The translations under genes and the position numbers were made by a program. A DNA stretch of 64,000 nt from Chromohalobacter canadensis (GTDB lineage Bacteria > Pseudomonadota > Gammaproteobacteria > Pseudomonadales > Halomonadaceae): NCBI RefSeq assembly GCF_029544075.1, contig NZ_JAJQJH010000016.1:1-64000 (forward strand), given 5' to 3'. This document shows positions 35,174 through 44,249 of this stretch, in pieces (the stretch's first letter is position 1; each line of letters opens with the position of its first letter). The notes beneath the pieces were generated by a model. The model did not search any database and had not been told where the DNA came from. It saw only the letters and a list, made by a program, of their open reading frames with translations.

Positions 35174-35947
35174 ATGATGCGCAAGGATATTCGCCTTCCA
35201 TTCATGGCGACGGCGCTGCTCGGCGCATTGCTGGTGGCCGTGCCTCAAGCCCAGGCCAAGCCCGGACCCAAGACGTCGCATGAACTTCACGTACAGGCAC
35301 AGTCGAGTCTCGACGTGGCGCCGGACATGGCGCGACTCAACGCACGCTTGTGGGAGCGCACCCCGGCCGTGGCTAGAAGCGAGGAGGCCAGTGACACCCA
35401 GGTCCTCGGCGAGGCGCGCGAGCAGCTCGAGTCGCGTACCGGAGAGCTAGTCCGCGCTCTGGAAGACGCCGGCGTGGAGAGCCGCGACATTCAAGCCGGC
35501 TCGCTCAATGTTCGCCCCGAGATCATCTCGCGCTCACGGCAGGACGATGACGCGGAAGATCAGGTGCGGACCCAGGTCGAACGTCCCGTCAGTGTCACGA
35601 TCCGCGACCTCGAGCGTCTACCGCGTATTCTCGATGCGCTGACCGCCGCTGGCGTGGATGCACTGGATGGCGTCGAATACGATCTGAAGGACCGCGACGC
35701 GGCCACCGACAAGGCGCTTTCAAAAGCCCTCGAGCGCGCCAGACACAAGGCACAGCTGATGGCCGACACGCTCGAGGTCAAACTCGGCGATGTGATCAAT
35801 GTCGAGGAAACGCAGTCCCCCACCTACACGCCGCGTACCATGATGATGCGCGCCGAGTCTGCCGACGCCAAATCAGCCACGGAATACCGCGCCGGGGAAA
35901 TCGCCATCGACGCCGGTGTCAACGTCACCTGGGAAATCGCGGACTGA
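35174..35947 (+). CDS. SIMPL (DUF541) periplasmic protein
   Basis: A 257-residue secreted protein. Residues 1-29 are a signal peptide (ALLGALLVAVPQAQAKPG). The mature protein shows the SIMPL/DUF541 pattern: an ELHVQAQSSLDVAPDMARLNA strand, TGELVRALEDAGVESRDIQ, VTIRDLERLPRILDALTAAGVD and a DVINVEET strand near the end. E. coli YggE is a member with a proposed role in oxidative stress; no biochemical activity is known. The start has a perfect AAAGGAG. It is transcribed alone, diverging from btuF across 90 bp. Confidence 0.88.
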   Translation: MMRKDIRLPFMATALLGALLVAVPQAQAKPGPKTSHELHVQAQSSLDVAPDMARLNARLWERTPAVARSEEASDTQVLGEAREQLESRTGELVRALEDAGVESRDIQAGSLNVRPEIISRSRQDDDAEDQVRTQVERPVSVTIRDLERLPRILDALTAAGVDALDGVEYDLKDRDAATDKALSKALERARHKAQLMADTLEVKLGDVINVEETQSPTYTPRTMMMRAESADAKSATEYRAGEIAIDAGVNVTWEIAD

Positions 35948-35982
35948 CGCCTCACCCTGGCAATCCATTCGCTTCTCACAAC

Positions 35983-36015
35983 GACGATGCCCGGCCAACC
36001 AGGTCGGGCATCGTC
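35983..36015. terminator. Hairpin between convergent SIMPL and NSS transporter genes
   Basis: GACGATGCCCG (35983-35993) is exactly inverted at 36005-36015 with an 11-nt loop, in the gap between convergent genes. No T-run follows on either strand, so it is a probable bidirectional transcript end. Confidence 0.55.
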
Positions 36016-36049
36016 ATCGTGCGGCAACGATAGGGCGTTCGAGCGGCAA

Positions 36050-37510
36050 TCAGCCGGTGAACTGACGCCGCACGCGCGGGCTCAGCATTTCGCCGAGCAC
36101 AGTGATCACCACCAGAGCCGCGAGGAACCACGCCCACTGGCTGCCGATATCGATGGTCATCACGCCCAGCGCATCGATGAAGATCAGTACGATTCCTAGC
36201 GGACTGACATAACGCACCATCAACAGCCATAAGGCATGCTGCCACCTGGAGAGGCGCAGCTCGTCGCGGAAGATCTCGTCGCGCAGCAGGAAACCCGCCA
36301 TCAAGCAGAGCCCCAGACCGCCCAGCGGCATCATCCAGCGCGAGGTCAGGTAATCGAGCCAATCGAAGAAGTTCTTTCCGGCGAGCGTCCAATCGGCGCC
36401 CAGATTGAAGGACAGCATGGCCAACGTGCTCAGCAACCAGAGCACGATACCACTGCTCCAGGCCGCCGCCTTGCGACTCATGCCCTTGCGCTCGGTCAGC
36501 CAGGCCACGGTGGCCTCGATCATCGACACGGCGGAGGTCAGTGCCGCCACGCTGAGCATCACGAAGAAGATCACCTGCAGCACATTGCCCAGCGGCATCT
36601 GCTGGAAGGCCAGCGGCAGGCTCATGAAGATCAGCCCCGGCCCGCTGGCCGGATCCATACCATTGGCGAAAATCGCCGGAAAGATCGCCAGACCGGCCAT
36701 CAATGCAATCAGCGTGTCGCAGATAGCCACGGTGAAGGTGGTACGCGCGATGGATTTGTTATCGGGCAGATAGGCGCCGTAGGCCATGATCGCCCCCGCC
36801 GACAGCGACAGCGTGAAGAAGGCATGCCCCATCGCCGCCAGCAGGCCAGCACTCGACAGTTTGCCCACCTCGAAGGAGAACAGGAACGTCACCGCCTCGC
36901 CGAAGCCGCCCGAGAACATGGCGTAGACGATCATGGCCAACAGCAACAGCACCATGCCCGGCATCATCCAGCGCATGCTGCGCTCAATGCCTTCCTGCAC
37001 CCCCTTGCCGACGATGAACATGGTCACCACAGTCACCAGCGTGCTCCACGCCCCCAGCGTCAGCGGGTTGGCGTTGTTGGCGCCGAAGATGGCCGCCATG
37101 TCGTCGACACTACCGCCTTGCAAGCCACCACTGATCGCCTTCCACAGGTAGGCAAGCGACCAGCCGGCGACGACCACATAGAAGGACAGGATCATGAACC
37201 CGGCGAGCATCGACATCCAGCCGAATCCGGACCAGATCTTGCCGCGACCCGACTCCTGCGCCACGCGCTTGACCGCATCGATGGGACTCCCGCGCCCGCG
37301 CCGTCCGAAGGCTATCTCGGTCATCATCGCGGGGATCCCGATGCACAGAATGCAGGCCAGGTAGACGAGCACGAAGGCGCCGCCGCCGTACTCGCCGGTC
37401 ATGTAGGGAAACTTCCAGATATTGCCAAGGCCCACTGCCGAGCCCGTCGCCGCCAGCACGAAGCCCCAGCGGCCGATCCAAAGATTTTTGGGTTGCTGTC
37501 TTGCCGTCAT
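36050..37510 (-). CDS. Sodium-dependent neurotransmitter-symporter-family transporter
   Basis: A 486-residue NSS/SNF transporter, importing amino acids or other small amines with Na+. The signature in TM1 is GFVLAATGSAVGLGNIWKFPYM, carrying the unwound Gly and the Na+-site residues, followed by NGGGAF-like GGGAFVLVYL. About 11-12 helices are evident. The substrate cannot be predicted. The gene diverges from ktrA across 207 bp. Long antisense frames over this gene are shadows. Confidence 0.9.
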   Translation of the reverse strand: MTARQQPKNLWIGRWGFVLAATGSAVGLGNIWKFPYMTGEYGGGAFVLVYLACILCIGIPAMMTEIAFGRRGRGSPIDAVKRVAQESGRGKIWSGFGWMSMLAGFMILSFYVVVAGWSLAYLWKAISGGLQGGSVDDMAAIFGANNANPLTLGAWSTLVTVVTMFIVGKGVQEGIERSMRWMMPGMVLLLLAMIVYAMFSGGFGEAVTFLFSFEVGKLSSAGLLAAMGHAFFTLSLSAGAIMAYGAYLPDNKSIARTTFTVAICDTLIALMAGLAIFPAIFANGMDPASGPGLIFMSLPLAFQQMPLGNVLQVIFFVMLSVAALTSAVSMIEATVAWLTERKGMSRKAAAWSSGIVLWLLSTLAMLSFNLGADWTLAGKNFFDWLDYLTSRWMMPLGGLGLCLMAGFLLRDEIFRDELRLSRWQHALWLLMVRYVSPLGIVLIFIDALGVMTIDIGSQWAWFLAALVVITVLGEMLSPRVRRQFTG

Positions 37511-37717
37511 GGTTCACCTGAAGGGTTATTGTTGTGGTTCATGCAGCGCGGCGCGAGCACTTGCCACCGGGCGATTCTACCGTTTTCCACCGACATTTCG
37601 CGAACCGCGTCCGCCCGAACCGCGACGGCAAGGCAATCGCTGGAGCCCACTGCAGGGGTATGCGAAGCTGATCCCCGGACCCGGCGCATCACTTGCATCG
37701 ACAGCCCAGGAGGTCGC

Positions 37718-38374
37718 ATGACACGCCAATTCGCCATTCTCGGACTCGGCTATTTCGGCAGCACGGTCGCTCGCGAGCTCAAGCGCCATAACAATCAGCT
37801 ACTTGGCGTCGATCGCGACGAGTCTCGTGTCGATGCCATGGCCGAGCATCTCGATCACGCCGTCATCGCCGACGTCACAGACGAAAAGGCGCTCGCCGAG
37901 CTGTCGTTGGAGAACTACGACGCCGTGGTCATCGACGTCGACGGCAACCTTGAGGCCAGCGTGATCTGCACCCTGCATGCCAAGGAACTGGGGGCCCGCG
38001 AAATCTGGGCCAAGGCCCACTCGGACGCTCACTACAAGCTGCTCGACCGCCTCGGCGCCGACCATATCGTGTATCCCGAGTACGATACCGGCATCCGCGT
38101 CGCCGAAAGCCTCAATTATCATGCCATGGTCGATTTCATTCGTCTCGGCGAACGCGAGTTCATCGTCGAGATCGAGGCGACTGAACGCCTCACCGAGCAC
38201 TGCGCCACCGTCGCGCAGCTCGATATCGACGAGCGCGCCCTGTGTCTGGTGGCCATCAAGCGAGGCGACGAGGTAATCCGCGCGCCCGAGCGCAATACCG
38301 AGCTGGCATGCGGCGACCACCTGGTTCTGATGGGGGATCTCGCCGCGCTGCGCGAGCTGGGCAACAAGCTATGA
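37718..38374 (+). CDS. ktrA: Potassium uptake regulatory subunit KtrA (TrkA family)
   Basis: A 218-residue cytosolic RCK protein gating the KtrB channel. The N-terminal Rossmann domain has FAILGLGYFGSTVARELKR, GVDRDESRVDAM with the acidic end of beta-2, and the later WAKAHSDAHYKLLDRLGADHIVYPE. A TrkA-C domain (about residues 140-218) follows. A strong CAGGAGGTC precedes ATG 37718. The open frame reaches back more than 490 codons but that is antisense to the NSS gene. It is 52 bp upstream of ktrB in one operon. Confidence 0.93.
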   Translation: MTRQFAILGLGYFGSTVARELKRHNNQLLGVDRDESRVDAMAEHLDHAVIADVTDEKALAELSLENYDAVVIDVDGNLEASVICTLHAKELGAREIWAKAHSDAHYKLLDRLGADHIVYPEYDTGIRVAESLNYHAMVDFIRLGEREFIVEIEATERLTEHCATVAQLDIDERALCLVAIKRGDEVIRAPERNTELACGDHLVLMGDLAALRELGNKL

Positions 38375-38426
38375 CACCACTTCGCTACCGCGCCCCGAGC
38401 GCCACACGGCTCCACGGGGCGTGTCC

Positions 38427-39788
38427 ATGAGTTTCTGGCAACGACTGTCACGCCCCTGGCGACATACGCCACACGGCCGCGTACTTAGGCTTTCGCCGCC
38501 GGAAACGCTATTGCTGGGCTTTACCCTGCTCTGCCTGATCGGCGGCGGCTTGTTGCGACTGCCCATGGCCGCGACGGTAACGCTCGACTGGCAGGAGGCG
38601 CTGTTCACCGCCACCTCGGCGGTGACGGTCACCGGGCTGGCGGTCGTCGATACCAGCGCTTTCACACCGTTCGGCCAGGTCGTGCTGCTGGCCTTGATCC
38701 AGATCGGCGGATTGGGGTTCATGACCTTCGGGGCACTGACCCTGCTGCTCATGGGGGCCCGCCTCCCCCTGCAGCAGCAGAACCTGGTGCGAGAAGCCCT
38801 CGGTGAAACCTCGTTGGGCGAACTCTCGCAACTCGTGCGCCTGGTGGTGGCCTTCGCCGTCCTGGTCGAGGCAGTGGGGGCGGGACTTCTCGCGCTGCAC
38901 TGGGTCCCCGAGCTCGGCTGGTCGCGCGGTTTGTGGGCCAGCCTGTTTCATGCGGTATCCGCCTTCAACAATGCCGGCTTCTCGCTGTGGCCCGACAGCC
39001 TGACGCGCGACGTCGGTACGCCCCTGGTCACGCTGGTCGTCAGCAGCCTCTTCATCGTCGGCGGTCTGGGTTTCGTGGTGATCAGCGACATTCGCGAAAA
39101 GCGTCGCTGGGGACGGTTCTCCATGCAGACCAAGATCGTACTTTGCGCGACCCTGGCCATCAACCTGATCGCCATGGCGGCGATGGCGGCGCTCGAATGG
39201 CACAATCCCGCGACACTGGGCGGGCTGGAAAGCCTCGGCGACAAGCTGCAGGCGGCCTGGTTCCAGGCCGTGACACCGCGTACCGCCGGTTTCAACAGCG
39301 TCGATACCGCGGCCATGTCCGACGCCTCCTCGCTGCTCACCATGCTGCTAATGTTCATCGGTGGCGGCGCGAGCTCCACCGCCAGCGGCATCAAGCTCAC
39401 CACTTTCATCGTGCTGCTGTTGGTGGCCCGGGCCTTCCTACGCGGCACGCAGCCCACGGCCTACGGGCGCGCCATCGGCGAACAGACGGTGATGAAGGCC
39501 GTCGCCGTGGCACTGGCCGGGGTGGCGCTGGTGTTCGTGACGCTGCTGGTGCTGTGCATCACCGATGGCCGCCTCGCGTTCCTCGATCTGGCCTTCGAGA
39601 GCGTCTCCGCCTTCGGCACGGTGGGATTGTCGCGCGGCATCACCAATGAACTGTCGCTGCCCGGCCAATGGATGCTGATGCTCACCATGCTGCTCGGCCG
39701 TGTCGGACCGCTGTCGCTGGGGTACTTCCTGGCCACGCGGCGCACGCGGGGAATGCGCTACGCCGAGGGCCACATCCAGATCGGCTGA
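38427..39788 (+). CDS. ktrB: Sodium-dependent potassium channel subunit KtrB (TrkH/KtrB family)
   Basis: A 453-residue membrane subunit with four M1-P-M2 repeats. The pore-loop regions are visible as [38 protein letters not shown] and [12 protein letters not shown], each with the filter Gly. The length matches KtrB rather than the longer TrkH. Start at ATG 38427; a GTG two codons upstream is possible. Following ktrA, it makes a KtrAB system, used by halophiles for fast K+ uptake in osmotic upshift and often Na+-dependent. Confidence 0.92.
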   Translation: MSFWQRLSRPWRHTPHGRVLRLSPPETLLLGFTLLCLIGGGLLRLPMAATVTLDWQEALFTATSAVTVTGLAVVDTSAFTPFGQVVLLALIQIGGLGFMTFGALTLLLMGARLPLQQQNLVREALGETSLGELSQLVRLVVAFAVLVEAVGAGLLALHWVPELGWSRGLWASLFHAVSAFNNAGFSLWPDSLTRDVGTPLVTLVVSSLFIVGGLGFVVISDIREKRRWGRFSMQTKIVLCATLAINLIAMAAMAALEWHNPATLGGLESLGDKLQAAWFQAVTPRTAGFNSVDTAAMSDASSLLTMLLMFIGGGASSTASGIKLTTFIVLLLVARAFLRGTQPTAYGRAIGEQTVMKAVAVALAGVALVFVTLLVLCITDGRLAFLDLAFESVSAFGTVGLSRGITNELSLPGQWMLMLTMLLGRVGPLSLGYFLATRRTRGMRYAEGHIQIG

Positions 39789-39855
39789 GATACCGGCTCG
39801 TGGTGCCACTGCCGTTGCCCCCACGCGGGCGACGGACAGCAGGCGAACGGTTGCA

Positions 39856-39879
39856 ATATTTCCATGATTGTTCAAATAT
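39856..39879. promoter_or_regulatory. Candidate ArsR operator before arsB
   Basis: ATATTT...AAATAT frames a 24-bp imperfect dyad (ATATTTCCATGA / TTGTTCAAATAT; 8 of 12 half-site positions agree) 38 bp upstream of the arsB start. Its right half TTGTTCAAATAT recurs as TTGTGCAAATAT at the arsR start (41551-41562), with one difference. The region is AT-rich, unlike its surroundings. Confidence 0.5.
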
Positions 39880-39916
39880 AGAAGCGTCATTTTTCGATAG
39901 TCGCGACGGACGCCTC

Positions 39917-41209
39917 ATGCTGCTTGCCCTGCCCATCTTCATCGCCACGCTCATTCTCGTCATCTGGCAGCCGCGTGGCTTGGGGATCGGCTGGAGTGCA
40001 AGCGCGGGCGCGTTGATCGCGCTGCTCACCGGGGTCATCCACCCCGCGGACATTCCCGCCGTGTGGTCGATCGTCTGGAATGCCACCTTCACCTTCATTG
40101 CCATCATCATCACCAGCCTGCTGCTCGACGAGGCCGGCTTCTTCGAATGGGCGGCCTTGCATATCGGCCGCTGGGGCAACGGCCGGGGGCGTCGTCTGTT
40201 CGTCCTGGTGGTACTGCTCGGTGCCGTGGTCGCGGCGGTCTTCGCCAACGATGGCGCGGCCTTGATCCTCACTCCGATCGTCTTCGAGATGCTCGTCGCC
40301 CTGGGCTTCAGCGCCGGTGCAACACTGGCGTTCGTGATGGCCGCCGGCTTCATCGCCGATACCGCCAGCCTACCGCTAGTGATTTCCAACCTGGTCAATA
40401 TCGTCTCGGCGGACTACTTCGATATCGCCTTCGGCGAATACGCGGGCGTCATGGTGCTCGTGGACATCGTCTCGGTACTTGCCTCGCTCGGCATGCTGTA
40501 CCTGTTCTTTCGACGTGCGGTGCCCTCGACCTATGCCCTCGGCGACCTGCGCAAGCCACGCGAGGCCATCCGCGATCCGGCGGTCTTCAAGGCCGGCTGG
40601 TGGGTGCTGGGGCTCTTGCTGGTGGGCTTCTTCGTGGCCGAACCGCTGGGCGTACCGGTCTGCGTGATCGCCGCCATCGGCGCGTCGATCCTGTTCGTGA
40701 TCGCCCAGCGCGGTCATCACATCCACACTCGCAAGGTGCTGCGCGACGCCCCCTGGAACATCGTGGTGTTTTCGCTGGGCATGTACCTGGTGGTATATGG
40801 CCTGCGCAACGCCGGACTGACCGACATGATCGCCGGCGGTCTGGAATGGCTGGGCGGGCATGGCCCCTGGATCGCCACGCTGGGGACAGGCTTCATCGCC
40901 GCCGGGCTTTCCTCGGTGATGAACAACATGCCCACCGTACTGGTGGTCGCCTTGTCGATCGATGCCAGCGACGTCACTGACCTGACCCAGCAGGCAATGG
41001 TCTATGCCAACGTCATCGGTAGCGACCTGGGCCCCAAGATCACTCCCATCGGCAGCCTCGCCACCTTGCTGTGGCTGCACGTCCTGGCGCGTAAGGGCAT
41101 GACCATCGGTTGGGGCTATTATTTCCGCGTGGGCATCGTGCTCACCGTCCCCGTGCTGACGGTCACCCTGCTGGCACTGGCCGCCTGGCTACAGTTTCTC
41201 GCGGCATGA
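39917..41209 (+). CDS. arsB: Arsenite/antimonite efflux permease ArsB
   Basis: A 430-residue ArsB, extruding As(III) or Sb(III) in exchange for protons. It starts [20 protein letters not shown] and contains [55 protein letters not shown] and [12 protein letters not shown], which follow the E. coli ArsB sequence closely as I remember it. No ArsA ATPase gene accompanies it, so it should work as a secondary transporter. ATG 39917 was selected over long upstream in-frame extensions within ktrB. It leads the arsenic region with its own operator and converges on arsR. Confidence 0.94.
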   Translation: MLLALPIFIATLILVIWQPRGLGIGWSASAGALIALLTGVIHPADIPAVWSIVWNATFTFIAIIITSLLLDEAGFFEWAALHIGRWGNGRGRRLFVLVVLLGAVVAAVFANDGAALILTPIVFEMLVALGFSAGATLAFVMAAGFIADTASLPLVISNLVNIVSADYFDIAFGEYAGVMVLVDIVSVLASLGMLYLFFRRAVPSTYALGDLRKPREAIRDPAVFKAGWWVLGLLLVGFFVAEPLGVPVCVIAAIGASILFVIAQRGHHIHTRKVLRDAPWNIVVFSLGMYLVVYGLRNAGLTDMIAGGLEWLGGHGPWIATLGTGFIAAGLSSVMNNMPTVLVVALSIDASDVTDLTQQAMVYANVIGSDLGPKITPIGSLATLLWLHVLARKGMTIGWGYYFRVGIVLTVPVLTVTLLALAAWLQFLAA

Positions 41210-41225
41210 AGCGCCAGCCCCGGGA

Positions 41226-41552
41226 TCAGCAGCGGCCGGTGTCGTCCGGCAATCGGCACTGCTCGGGACGATCATCACAGCAGTGCGCGGTCAGGTAATC
41301 CACCAGGCCGCGCATCCGGGAGAAATCGGCACGGTAGTGGACATGCCGGCCATGTGCCTCGCCATACACCAGACCGGCGTGCGCGAGCTCCTTGAGATGG
41401 AAGGAGAGCGTCGAGGGCGAGACCCCGAGGGCCTCGGCGATATCGCCGGCGAAGGCGCCGTCGGGACCGACCCCCACCAGGTGCCGAAAGATCGCCAGTC
41501 GCGTGCGCTGCGCCAGCGCCGACAAGGCCTTGAGAGCGTCATTCGTTTCCAT
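41226..41552 (-). CDS. arsR: ArsR-type arsenic-responsive repressor, C-terminal cysteine site
   Basis: A 108-residue winged-helix SmtB/ArsR repressor. The recognition helix is in ALGVSPSTLSFHLKELAHAGLV (about residues 41-62). The classical ELCVC motif in the HTH is absent; cysteines sit at the C-terminus instead (C91, C92, C99, C108 in AHCCDDRPEQCRL), similar to the Acidithiobacillus ArsR As(III) site. It is divergent from arsH with a 55-bp gap and convergent with arsB. The shared operator motif TTGTGCAAATAT overlaps its own start codon, consistent with autorepression. Confidence 0.92.
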   Translation of the reverse strand: METNDALKALSALAQRTRLAIFRHLVGVGPDGAFAGDIAEALGVSPSTLSFHLKELAHAGLVYGEAHGRHVHYRADFSRMRGLVDYLTAHCCDDRPEQCRLPDDTGRC

Positions 41553-41562
41553 ATTTGCACAA
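41551..41562. promoter_or_regulatory. Candidate ArsR half-operator between arsR and arsH
   Basis: ATATTTGCACAA (the complement of TTGTGCAAATAT) overlaps the arsR start codon and repeats the half-site found upstream of arsB at 39868-39879 with one mismatch. It lies 46 bp from the arsH start, so one protein bound here could control both divergent genes. Confidence 0.4.
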
Positions 41563-41607
41563 CGATAGAAGTTACGTTGACCCGACTATCCCACACAGGA
41601 GTCGTTC

Positions 41608-42318
41608 ATGCACGACCTTCCCAATCTCGACACCACATCTTTCGCCGTTCCCGATGGCGATACGCTGATGGCGCCCCGACTCAGCACGCATCCGCCGCGC
41701 ATCCTGCTGCTGCATGGCTCGCTGCGTGAACGCTCGTTCAGTCGTCTGGTCAGCGAGGAAGCCGCGCGTTTGCTCACTGCCATGGGCGCCGAGACACGAT
41801 GCTTCGATCCGCGCGGCCTGCCCTTGCCGGACAGCGAGGACGCCTCGCACCCCAAGGTTCAGGAGCTCCGCGAGCTGGCGCAGTGGGCGGAAGGCATGGT
41901 GTGGTGCTCCCCGGAGCGTCACGGCGCGATGACCGGCATCATGAAGGCACAGATCGACTGGATTCCACTGGCGCTGGGCGGCGTCCGCCCGACCCAGGGC
42001 AAGACCCTGGCGGTCATGCAGGTCTGCGGCGGCTCGCAGTCCTTCAATACGGTCAATCAGCTACGCATTCTCGGTCGCTGGATGCGCATGCTGACCATCC
42101 CCAACCAGTCATCGGTGCCCAAGGCGTTCCTGGAGTTCGGCGACGACAACCACATGATGCCCTCGCCGCTCTATGACCGTATCGTCGACGTGATGGAAGA
42201 GTTGATGAAATTCACCTTGCTGACGCGCGACCGCAGCGATCTGCTCACCGACCGCTACTCCGAACGCAAGGAGAGTGCCGAAGAGGTATCTCGGCGCGTC
42301 AATCAACGTGGCATGTAG
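41608..42318 (+). CDS. arsH: ArsH NADPH-dependent FMN reductase / organoarsenical oxidase
   Basis: A 236-residue flavodoxin-fold protein. ArsH oxidises trivalent organoarsenicals to the less toxic pentavalent forms using FMN and NADPH. The phosphate-binding loop is [19 protein letters not shown], followed by [35 protein letters not shown] and [17 protein letters not shown], a pattern characteristic of ArsH. AGGAG precedes the start. It opens the operon arsH-arsC-arsR2-gap-arsJ. Confidence 0.94.
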   Translation: MHDLPNLDTTSFAVPDGDTLMAPRLSTHPPRILLLHGSLRERSFSRLVSEEAARLLTAMGAETRCFDPRGLPLPDSEDASHPKVQELRELAQWAEGMVWCSPERHGAMTGIMKAQIDWIPLALGGVRPTQGKTLAVMQVCGGSQSFNTVNQLRILGRWMRMLTIPNQSSVPKAFLEFGDDNHMMPSPLYDRIVDVMEELMKFTLLTRDRSDLLTDRYSERKESAEEVSRRVNQRGM

Positions 42319-42392
42319 AGCCCGGCACGTTCATCGAAATGACATGGATCTCGGGCATATTCGTCTAGCCATATATCCCACGAGGCTGACCC

Positions 42393-42809
42393 ATGAGCAA
42401 AAAACGCGTTCTCTTTCTCTGCAATGCCAACTCGGCCCGCTCGTTGATGGCCGAAGCCCTGTTGCGTCACATGGCCGGACAGCGCTTCGAGGCCTACAGC
42501 GCCGGCGTCGAACCCGATGAGCCGCAGCAGGCGGCACTGCAGGCACTCACAGAGTTGGGCATCGATACCACGGGGCTGGCCAGCAAATCGCTGGAGGCCT
42601 ATGCCGGCGAGCATTTCGACAGCGTGATCATCCTCTGCGAAAAAGCCCAGCAGCGCTGCCGGGACTGGGCAGGCAACACCGACGAGCTGCTGTTCTGGGA
42701 TATCCTGGATCCGCGCCTCAATCCGCGTGACGGCGCCTATACCCAGACCCTCGAAGAGATTCGTGGCCGTCTGCGGCTATGGTTGAGCGTTCAGTCCCGG
42801 GAGGCCTGA
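42393..42809 (+). CDS. arsC: Arsenate reductase, low-molecular-weight phosphatase type
   Basis: A 138-residue protein with the LMW protein-tyrosine-phosphatase P-loop VLFLCNANSARSLMAEALL (Cys-X5-Arg) and the general-acid region DILDPR. Enzymes of this fold in ars operons reduce As(V) to As(III) with thioredoxin or glutaredoxin. Additional cysteines in LCEKAQQRC lie where the resolving Cys is expected. It is 74 bp after arsH and 4 bp before the second arsR, in the same orientation. A phosphatase role is possible but the context favours arsenate. Confidence 0.88.
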   Translation: MSKKRVLFLCNANSARSLMAEALLRHMAGQRFEAYSAGVEPDEPQQAALQALTELGIDTTGLASKSLEAYAGEHFDSVIILCEKAQQRCRDWAGNTDELLFWDILDPRLNPRDGAYTQTLEEIRGRLRLWLSVQSREA

Positions 42810-42813
42810 GCCA

Positions 42814-43221
42814 GTGACCACGGCAGTGCTGACCCCGGCGGCCTTGCACCGCTGTCTCGCCGACGAGACGCGCTTGACGCTGACGCTGCTGCTCTGCACC
42901 GAACCCGAGCTGTGCGTCTGCGAAATGACCGAGGCCCTGGCGGCCCCGCAGCCCAGGATATCGCGCCATCTGGCCTACCTGCGTCGTGCCGGCCTGCTAC
43001 GCGGTCGCCGCCGCGGTGCCTGGATCTTCTATCGCCTCGAGCCGACGCTGCCCGAATGGGTCTCGATCATCCTCGAGGCCTCGCGCGACGCCGCGCCGCC
43101 GGAGGTCATCACGGCTCACCGACGACTCGCCGACGCCGGCACCGCCAGCCGACGTCAGGCGGCTTGCCACGCCGAGCCCAGGCCGGCCCCCTTTTCCTCC
43201 ACTTCAGGAGACATCGCATGA
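42814..43221 (+). CDS. arsR: Second ArsR-family repressor, ELCVCE-type sensor site
   Basis: A 135-residue ArsR-family regulator starting at GTG, with GGAGG 9 bp upstream. It carries the classical arsenite site in the DNA-binding domain: [18 protein letters not shown] (C34 and C36). It is therefore of a different sensor type from the ArsR at 41226. The C-terminus has an unusual tail rich in Ala, Arg and Pro. The stop overlaps the GAPDH start (ATGA), making the operon tightly coupled. Confidence 0.9.
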   Translation: MTTAVLTPAALHRCLADETRLTLTLLLCTEPELCVCEMTEALAAPQPRISRHLAYLRRAGLLRGRRRGAWIFYRLEPTLPEWVSIILEASRDAAPPEVITAHRRLADAGTASRRQAACHAEPRPAPFSSTSGDIA

Positions 43222-44249
43222 CATTACGCATCGGCATCAACGGCTTCGGGCGCATCGGCCGCCTTGCCCTGCGCGTCCTGTGGGCGTCGCGCGCGACGCA
43301 CTCCCTGGAGATCGTTCGTATCAACGATCCCGGCGGCGACGCGGCAACCTTCGCCCATCTGCTGGAATTCGATTCGGTACACGGCCACTGGTCCCCCGGC
43401 ACGGGCATTCGCGCCGAGGCGGATTCGCTCGTCATTGACGACACCTCGATCATCTTCAGTACCCATCGCGATCTCGCCGACAGCGACTGGTCCCGATGCG
43501 ACGTGGTGATCGAAGCCTCGGGCGCCATGACCAAGGCCGCCAAACTGCAGCCCTACCTCGATCAAGGCGTGCCGCGCGTCGTGGTCTCCGCGCCGGTCAA
43601 GGACCCCGAGGTGCTCAACGTGGTGATGGGCGTCAACGATGGCGATTTCGCTCCGGAGCGACACCGCATCGTCACCGCGGCCAGTTGCACCACCAACTGC
43701 CTGGCACCGGTGGTAAAGGTGATTCACGAAACCTTCGGCATCCGCCATGGCTCGATGACCACGGTGCACGACATCACCAATACCCAGACGATCCTCGATG
43801 CGCCGCATAAGGATCTACGCCGTGCTCGCGCCTGTGGCATGAGTCTGATCCCCACCACGACCGGCTCGGCCAAGGCGATCACGGCGATCTTTCCCGAGTT
43901 GGAAGGCAAACTCAACGGTCTCGCCGTGCGCGTGCCGCTGGCCAACGCCTCGCTTACCGACATGGTCTTCGAAGTCGAACGTGCCACCCACGTCGACGAG
44001 GTCAATACTGCCCTGGAACAAGCCGCGAATGGCGAGCTGGCCGGCATCTTGGGCTACGAGAAGCGTCCGCTGGTTTCCATCGACTATCGCACCGATCCGC
44101 GCAGCGCGATCGTCGATGCCCCATCGACGATGGTGATCAACGAGACCCAGGTAAAACTCTATGCGTGGTACGACAATGAGTGGGGCTATGCCAATCGTAC
44201 CGCCGAACTGGCCTTGAAAGTCGGCAACGCCCGGGAACCAGCACAATGA
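43218..44249 (+). CDS. ArsJ-associated glyceraldehyde-3-phosphate dehydrogenase
   Basis: A 343-residue type I GAPDH with the NAD-binding [13 protein letters not shown], the catalytic Cys in [11 protein letters not shown] and His in the [11 protein letters not shown] vicinity. In ars operons this enzyme uses arsenate in place of phosphate to make 1-arseno-3-phosphoglycerate, which ArsJ exports. It sits between arsR and arsJ with ATGA overlaps on both sides, so it is probably the arsenate-detoxifying paralogue and not the glycolytic enzyme. Confidence 0.92.
   Translation: MTLRIGINGFGRIGRLALRVLWASRATHSLEIVRINDPGGDAATFAHLLEFDSVHGHWSPGTGIRAEADSLVIDDTSIIFSTHRDLADSDWSRCDVVIEASGAMTKAAKLQPYLDQGVPRVVVSAPVKDPEVLNVVMGVNDGDFAPERHRIVTAASCTTNCLAPVVKVIHETFGIRHGSMTTVHDITNTQTILDAPHKDLRRARACGMSLIPTTTGSAKAITAIFPELEGKLNGLAVRVPLANASLTDMVFEVERATHVDEVNTALEQAANGELAGILGYEKRPLVSIDYRTDPRSAIVDAPSTMVINETQVKLYAWYDNEWGYANRTAELALKVGNAREPAQ

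Noticed and set aside
36236-37717. Long in-frame extension of ktrA over the NSS transporter
   Set aside because: The stretch is antisense to the transporter and low-complexity (His, Gln, Arg). KtrA begins at 37718 with a strong ribosome-binding site.
43218-44249. GAPDH as the glycolytic gene
   Set aside because: The ATGA overlaps with arsR and arsJ place it in the arsenic operon, which has a known dedicated paralogue.
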